Assembly (NCBI RefSeq): GCF_019285735.1
Contig: NZ_CP079107.1
Location: 1,860,001-1,924,000, forward strand
Direction of reading: 5' to 3'
DNA length: 64,000 bases
Source of the DNA: Paeniglutamicibacter sp. Y32M11
GTDB lineage: Bacteria > Actinomycetota > Actinomycetes > Actinomycetales > Micrococcaceae
Below the pieces are notes generated by a model that did no database searches, was not told the origin of the DNA, and saw nothing but the letters and a program-made list of their open reading frames with translations. The position numbers were made by a program, and so were the translations under genes. Positions within the stretch are counted from its first letter, which is position 1; each line of letters starts with the position of its first letter. Positions 57,034 to 64,000 of this stretch are shown here, one piece after another.

Positions 57034-58010
57034 AACACCTGCTCTCCACCCTTGACCTCTCGCGCGAAGACGCCATCCGGATCCTTGACATCGCCGAGGA
57101 AATGGCCGCCGTCGGCACCCGCGAGGTCAAAAAGCTTCCGGCCCTGCGCGGGCGCACCGTGGTGAACCTCTTTTTTGAGGACTCCACCCGCACCCGCATC
57201 TCCTTCGAAGCAGCGGCCAAGCGCCTGAGCGCCGATGTCATCAACTTTTCCGCGAAGGGCTCCTCGGTGTCCAAGGGTGAGTCGCTGAAGGACACCGCGC
57301 AGACCCTGCAGGCGATCGGCGCCGACGCCGTGGTCATCCGCCACGGCGCCTCCGGTGCCCCGGCCCGCCTGGCCGCCACCGACTGGATCGACGCCCCGGT
57401 GGTCAACGCCGGGGATGGCACCCATGAACACCCCACGCAGGCACTGCTCGATGCCTACACGCTGCGCACCCACTGGGCCGCAACGCATGGGATTTCCGCA
57501 CTGGGCAGCGACCTGGCCGGGATGCGGGTCGCCATCGTCGGCGATATCCTGCACTCCCGCGTGGCCCGTTCCAACCTCTGGCTGCTGCGCACCCTAGGTG
57601 CCGAGGTCGTCATGGTGGCGCCTCCCACGCTGCTGCCGCACGGTTCACACGCGTGGCCGTGCACCATCAGCTATGACCTCGACGCCACGCTGGCCGGTGG
57701 GGTTGATGCGGTGATGATGCTGCGTGTTCAGGGCGAACGCATGCACGACTCCTTCTTCCCCAACACCCGCGAGTACTCCCGGCTCTGGGGCTTTGATGAC
57801 GCTCGACTGGCGGCACTTGATGCGCAGCCGGGATCCGAAACCATCATCATGCACCCGGGCCCGATGAACCGTGGATTAGAAATTTCCTCCGCCGCCGCCG
57901 ACTCACCACGCTCCACCGTGCTGGCCCAGGTGGCCAACGGTGTCGCGGTGCGCATGGCCGTGCTGTATCTGTTGCTATCGGGGGACCAGCAGCGTCCCGC
58001 CGGCCTCTAA
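57030..58010 (+). CDS. pyrB: Aspartate carbamoyltransferase catalytic subunit
   Basis: PyrB joins carbamoyl phosphate and aspartate. The 326-residue product has the carbamoyl-phosphate loop [18 protein letters not shown], the 80s-type loop [47 protein letters not shown] and [12 protein letters not shown]. No regulatory subunit PyrI is encoded, as expected outside enterics. Translation is coupled to pyrR. Confidence 0.98.
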   Translation: MKHLLSTLDLSREDAIRILDIAEEMAAVGTREVKKLPALRGRTVVNLFFEDSTRTRISFEAAAKRLSADVINFSAKGSSVSKGESLKDTAQTLQAIGADAVVIRHGASGAPARLAATDWIDAPVVNAGDGTHEHPTQALLDAYTLRTHWAATHGISALGSDLAGMRVAIVGDILHSRVARSNLWLLRTLGAEVVMVAPPTLLPHGSHAWPCTISYDLDATLAGGVDAVMMLRVQGERMHDSFFPNTREYSRLWGFDDARLAALDAQPGSETIIMHPGPMNRGLEISSAAADSPRSTVLAQVANGVAVRMAVLYLLLSGDQQRPAGL

Positions 58011-58041
58011 AAAACTTGTCAAGAAATTGGAGTCACCCTTC

Positions 58042-59376
58042 ATGAGCACTTCCACTACCGCTTATCTCATCCGCGGCGCCAAGCCACTGGGCGAAGAGGC
58101 CAGCGACATCCTGATTCAGGACGGATTGATCGTTGCCCTCGGCGCCGATGCACTCGCCCACGCCAGTGCCGCCACCGCCACTCTCATCGAGGCCGCCGGC
58201 CAGATTGCCCTGCCGGGCATGGTTGACCTGCACACCCACCTGCGTGAACCGGGCCGCGAAGACGCGGAAACCGTGGAAACCGGTACCCGCGCCGCGGCCA
58301 TGGGCGGCTTCACCGCCGTGCACGCCATGGCCAACTCCAACCCGGTGGCAGATACCGCCGGCGTTGTGGAGCAGGTCTGGTCCCTCGGAAAACGCTCCGG
58401 CTGGGTGGATGTGCGCCCGGTGGGTGCCGTCACCGTGGGTTTGGCCGGAAAGCAACTCAGCGAGATTGGCGCGATGGCCGACTCCCGTGCCGGCGTGCGG
58501 GTCTTTTCCGATGACGGAATCTGCGTTCATGACCCGCTGATCATGCGCCGCGCACTGGAATACGTGAAGGCATTTGACGGTGTGGTGGCTCAGCACGCCC
58601 AGGAACCACGGCTCACCGAGGGCGCCCAAATGAACGAGGGCGAAGTCTCCGCGGTGCTCGGCCTGGCCGGATGGCCGGCCGTCGCCGAGGAATCGATCAT
58701 CGCCCGCGATGTGCTCTTGGCCGAACACGTCGGATCCCGCCTGCATGTCTGCCACGTTTCCACCGCCGGTTCGGTGGAGATCATCCGCTGGGCCAAGTCC
58801 CGCGGCGTGAATGTCACCGCCGAGGTCACCCCGCACCACCTACTGCTCACCGATGAACTGGTCAAGAGCTACGACCCGGTCTTCAAGGTCAACCCGCCGT
58901 TGCGCGCCGAATCCGATGTTTTGGCGCTGCGCGCCGGACTGGCCGATGGCACCATCGACATCATCGGCACCGACCACGCACCGCACCCCTCCGAAGCCAA
59001 GGAATGCGAGTGGGCGGCGGCAGCCATGGGCATGACCGGGTTGGAAACCGCACTCTCGGTGGTGCAGCACGCGATGATCGAGACCGGGCTGATCTCCTGG
59101 GCCGACTTCGCCCGCATCACCTCCACTACCCCGGCCGCCATCGGCCGCGTGAGCGATCAGGGCCGGGCACTGGCCGTCGGTGAACCGGCGAACATCACCC
59201 TGGTGGATGCCGATGCGCGCTGGATTGTTGACCCGTTTGCCATGGCCACCAAGGGCCGCAACTCCCCGTTTAAGGGGCTCGAACTGCCGGGCAAGGTGCG
59301 CACCGTGTTCTTCCACGGTCACCCGACGGTGCTCGATGGGGCGCTGAACACCCCACGGATCACCGAGGGCGCATAA
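58042..59376 (+). CDS. pyrC: Dihydroorotase
   Basis: PyrC interconverts carbamoyl-aspartate and dihydroorotate with two zinc ions. The 444-residue product is of the longer class I type, with metal ligands in MVDLHTHLREPG, VCHVSTAGSVEIIR and IIGTDHAPHPSEAK, and VTPHHLLLT. ATG 58042 with GGAG upstream begins 31 bases after pyrB; the longer in-phase reading lies inside pyrB. Confidence 0.97.
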   Translation: MSTSTTAYLIRGAKPLGEEASDILIQDGLIVALGADALAHASAATATLIEAAGQIALPGMVDLHTHLREPGREDAETVETGTRAAAMGGFTAVHAMANSNPVADTAGVVEQVWSLGKRSGWVDVRPVGAVTVGLAGKQLSEIGAMADSRAGVRVFSDDGICVHDPLIMRRALEYVKAFDGVVAQHAQEPRLTEGAQMNEGEVSAVLGLAGWPAVAEESIIARDVLLAEHVGSRLHVCHVSTAGSVEIIRWAKSRGVNVTAEVTPHHLLLTDELVKSYDPVFKVNPPLRAESDVLALRAGLADGTIDIIGTDHAPHPSEAKECEWAAAAMGMTGLETALSVVQHAMIETGLISWADFARITSTTPAAIGRVSDQGRALAVGEPANITLVDADARWIVDPFAMATKGRNSPFKGLELPGKVRTVFFHGHPTVLDGALNTPRITEGA

Positions 59377-59931
59377 ATGGGTGAATACACCGGGGCAGTG
59401 CTCACCACCCTTGCGGTGATCGTGGTGCTGATCGTCTTGATTGGAGTGGGCTGGCGTAATCGCCTACGCCGCCAATCCGACGTGAGCGCGCCTCCGGAAA
59501 TTCCCCTTGATGCCCACGGCGAGCCGGCGCTCGGTGCCACGATCGGTGAACCGAGTGAGGGTCTCTACGTGTGCACCACCACCGCCGAAGACTGGCTGGA
59601 TCGCATTGCCACGCACGCCCTGGGCATCCGCACCAATGCTCAGCTGTCCATTCACGAGGCGGGAGTGCTGCTTCTGCGCCGCGGCGCCCCGGACCTCTTC
59701 ATTCCGCGTTCTCTGCTAAGCGGAGCATCACGCTCCGCGGGCATGGCCGGAAAATTTGTGGAGAAGGACGGACTGCTGATCCTGCACTGGATGCTGGGCA
59801 GCCAGGCCGTGGATACCGGCTTCCGCCCGCGCTACCACCAAGAACTCCCGGATCTGCTCACGCGCATTGTTGCGCTGAGCACCGGACACAACGAAACATC
59901 ATCACCAGCCGAGAAAAAGGAAAACCAGTGA
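59377..59931 (+). CDS. Membrane-anchored conserved protein of the pyr operon
   Basis: The 184-residue product has one N-terminal membrane helix (LTTLAVIVVLIVLIGVGW), a basic stop-transfer (RNRLRRQ), and a beta-rich soluble domain (GLYVCTTTAEDWLDRIATHALGI, AQLSIHEAGVLLLR, FIPRSLLSGASRSAGMAGKFV) that could be PH-like. Its ATG follows the pyrC stop at once, and its stop overlaps carA by 4 bases. The position is conserved in actinobacterial pyr operons, but its role in pyrimidine synthesis is unknown. Confidence 0.8.
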   Translation: MGEYTGAVLTTLAVIVVLIVLIGVGWRNRLRRQSDVSAPPEIPLDAHGEPALGATIGEPSEGLYVCTTTAEDWLDRIATHALGIRTNAQLSIHEAGVLLLRRGAPDLFIPRSLLSGASRSAGMAGKFVEKDGLLILHWMLGSQAVDTGFRPRYHQELPDLLTRIVALSTGHNETSSPAEKKENQ

Positions 59932-61127
59932 CAGCAGTACAGGGAACCGAGCAAGCCCTCTTGGTGCTCGAAGATGGACGCGTTTTCCGTGGCCGTAGTT
60001 ACGGCGCCATCGGCACCGCCTTGGGTGAAGCGGTCTTCTCCACCGGCATGTCCGGCTACCAGGAGACTCTCACCGATCCTTCCTATGCGGCACAGATCAT
60101 CGTGCAGACCTTCCCGCACATCGGTAATACCGGTGTGAACGACGAAGATGCCGAATCCAAGCGCATCTGGGCCGCCGGTTATGTGGTCCGCGAGGCCGCC
60201 CGACGCCCCTCCAACTGGCGTTCACAGCGCACCCTGGATGAGGAGTTGGTGACCTACGATGTTGTGGGCATCTCCCGCATCGACACCCGCGCCCTGACCC
60301 GTCACCTGCGTGACCGTGGGGCCATGAAGTCGGGCATCTTCTCCGGTCCCGACGCCGAGGCACCACTGGAAACGCTCATCAAGATCGTCAACGAGCAGCC
60401 CTCGATGGCCGGAGCGAATCTCTCCGAGCGTGTCTCGACCAAGGAAGCCTACGTGGTGGAGCCTGCGGATCACGGGTTCACCGGCGAGGTGGAATTCTCC
60501 ATCGCCGCCATCGACCTGGGCATCAAGGCCATGACCCCGCAGCGTTTTGCCGAGCGCGGGGTGCGCGTGCACGTCTTGCCGTACAACGCCACGCTCGAAA
60601 CCATCACCGCCACCGGAGCCGACGGCGTGTTCGTCTCCAACGGCCCCGGTGACCCGGCCACCGCCGCCACCCAGGTGGAGCTCGTGCGCTCCGTGCTGGA
60701 TGCGAAGATCCCATACTTCGGCATCTGCTTCGGCAACCAGATCCTGGGCCGCGCCCTGGGTTATGACACCTACAAGTTGACCTTCGGGCACCGCGGCATC
60801 AACCAGCCGGTGCTGGACAAGGCCACCGGTACGGTGGAAATCACCAGCCAGAACCACGGTTTTGCCGTCGATGCACCCCGTGAGGGTGCCTCCATGGCGC
60901 CGCTGGATCGCTTTGGCCGCGTGGAGGTATCTCACCTCTCGCTGAACGATAACGTGGTTGAGGGCCTGGCCTGCCTGGACATCCCCGCCTTCTCCGTGCA
61001 GTACCACCCGGAGGCAGCGGCCGGACCGCACGACGCCTCCCACCTGTTCGACAGGTTCATCACCACCATGCGCGCGGCCAAGAACGCCCCCGCCACCACC
61101 GCAGATTCCACCCAGGGAGAGAAGTAA
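59928..61127 (+). CDS. carA: Carbamoyl-phosphate synthase, small (glutaminase) subunit
   Basis: CarA frees ammonia from glutamine for CarB. The 399-residue product has the N-terminal domain (LVLEDGRVFRGRSYG, FSTGMSGYQETLTDPSY) and the class I glutaminase with nucleophile Cys in PYFGICFGNQILG and the His/Glu in VQYHPEAAAGPHD. GTG 59928 has AAGGA upstream and overlaps the previous stop. The longer in-frame reading from 59571 lies inside that gene and is not used. Confidence 0.97.
   Translation: MTAVQGTEQALLVLEDGRVFRGRSYGAIGTALGEAVFSTGMSGYQETLTDPSYAAQIIVQTFPHIGNTGVNDEDAESKRIWAAGYVVREAARRPSNWRSQRTLDEELVTYDVVGISRIDTRALTRHLRDRGAMKSGIFSGPDAEAPLETLIKIVNEQPSMAGANLSERVSTKEAYVVEPADHGFTGEVEFSIAAIDLGIKAMTPQRFAERGVRVHVLPYNATLETITATGADGVFVSNGPGDPATAATQVELVRSVLDAKIPYFGICFGNQILGRALGYDTYKLTFGHRGINQPVLDKATGTVEITSQNHGFAVDAPREGASMAPLDRFGRVEVSHLSLNDNVVEGLACLDIPAFSVQYHPEAAAGPHDASHLFDRFITTMRAAKNAPATTADSTQGEK

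Positions 61128-64000
<2,873 letters not shown>

Overview
The window is a 64 kb piece of a high-GC Gram-positive chromosome. Gene content and order (yajC-secD-secF-rel-DUF349-hisS-aspS; rarA-rpsD-DUF948-alaS-ruvX-mltG-aroE/C/K/B-efp-nusB-pyrR-pyrB-pyrC-carA-carB; pdxT-yebC-ruvC-ruvA-ruvB) are those of the actinobacterial family Micrococcaceae, so an Arthrobacter, Glutamicibacter or Paeniglutamicibacter relative is the best guess. Many GTG starts, purine-rich ribosome sites and strong GC hairpin terminators fit this. No tRNA, rRNA, CRISPR array or intact mobile element was seen.

Left end (1-5.2 kb) is an accessory patch. An AAA-type ATPase with an inverted-repeat promoter is followed by decayed genes: a frameshifted serine recombinase, the 3' end of an ABC exporter permease and a shattered hipA. 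Between them lie a small AT-rich membrane-protein gene and an intact VOC-fold gene. A carboxymuconolactone-decarboxylase-like gene closes the patch. A two-component system (5.2-7.2 kb) has a perfect 22-bp palindrome upstream.

From 7.4 to 31 kb the content is mostly housekeeping: thrS-HIT, the PLP synthase genes pdxS and pdxT (split by about 5 kb holding a DHFR-fold protein, a GNAT acetyltransferase, an M3 oligopeptidase and a CapA-like lipoprotein), yebC, ruvCAB, yajC-secD-secF (secD carries one frameshift in this sequence), the stringent-response enzyme Rel, a DUF349 protein and hisS. A remnant of a receptor-type Ser/Thr kinase and an orphan AbiEi-like protein sit between rel and the DUF349 gene.

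From 31 to 41 kb: aspS, a PadR regulator preceded by an overlapping 29-codon leader ORF and followed by a membrane protein, dtd, a DUF222/HNH protein, rarA with an acidic insertion, rpsD and two small membrane-associated proteins.

From 41 to 64 kb two long biosynthetic blocks dominate. The first runs alaS-ruvX-mltG-aroE-aroC-aroK, then aroB, a small TPR-like protein, efp and nusB, many with 4-bp stop/start overlaps. The second is the pyrimidine operon pyrR-pyrB-pyrC-(membrane protein)-carA-carB, preceded by a clear PyrR RNA-binding sequence that covers the pyrR ribosome site; carB runs off the right edge. Between them lie an OFA-family transporter with its 55-residue partner and a PrsW-type membrane protease.

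I did not find a clearly new multi-gene system. The points most worth a second look are the PadR leader ORF, the secD frameshift, the receptor-kinase remnant, the palindromic operators, the RarA insertion, the low-complexity MltG extension and the TPR protein embedded in the aro block.
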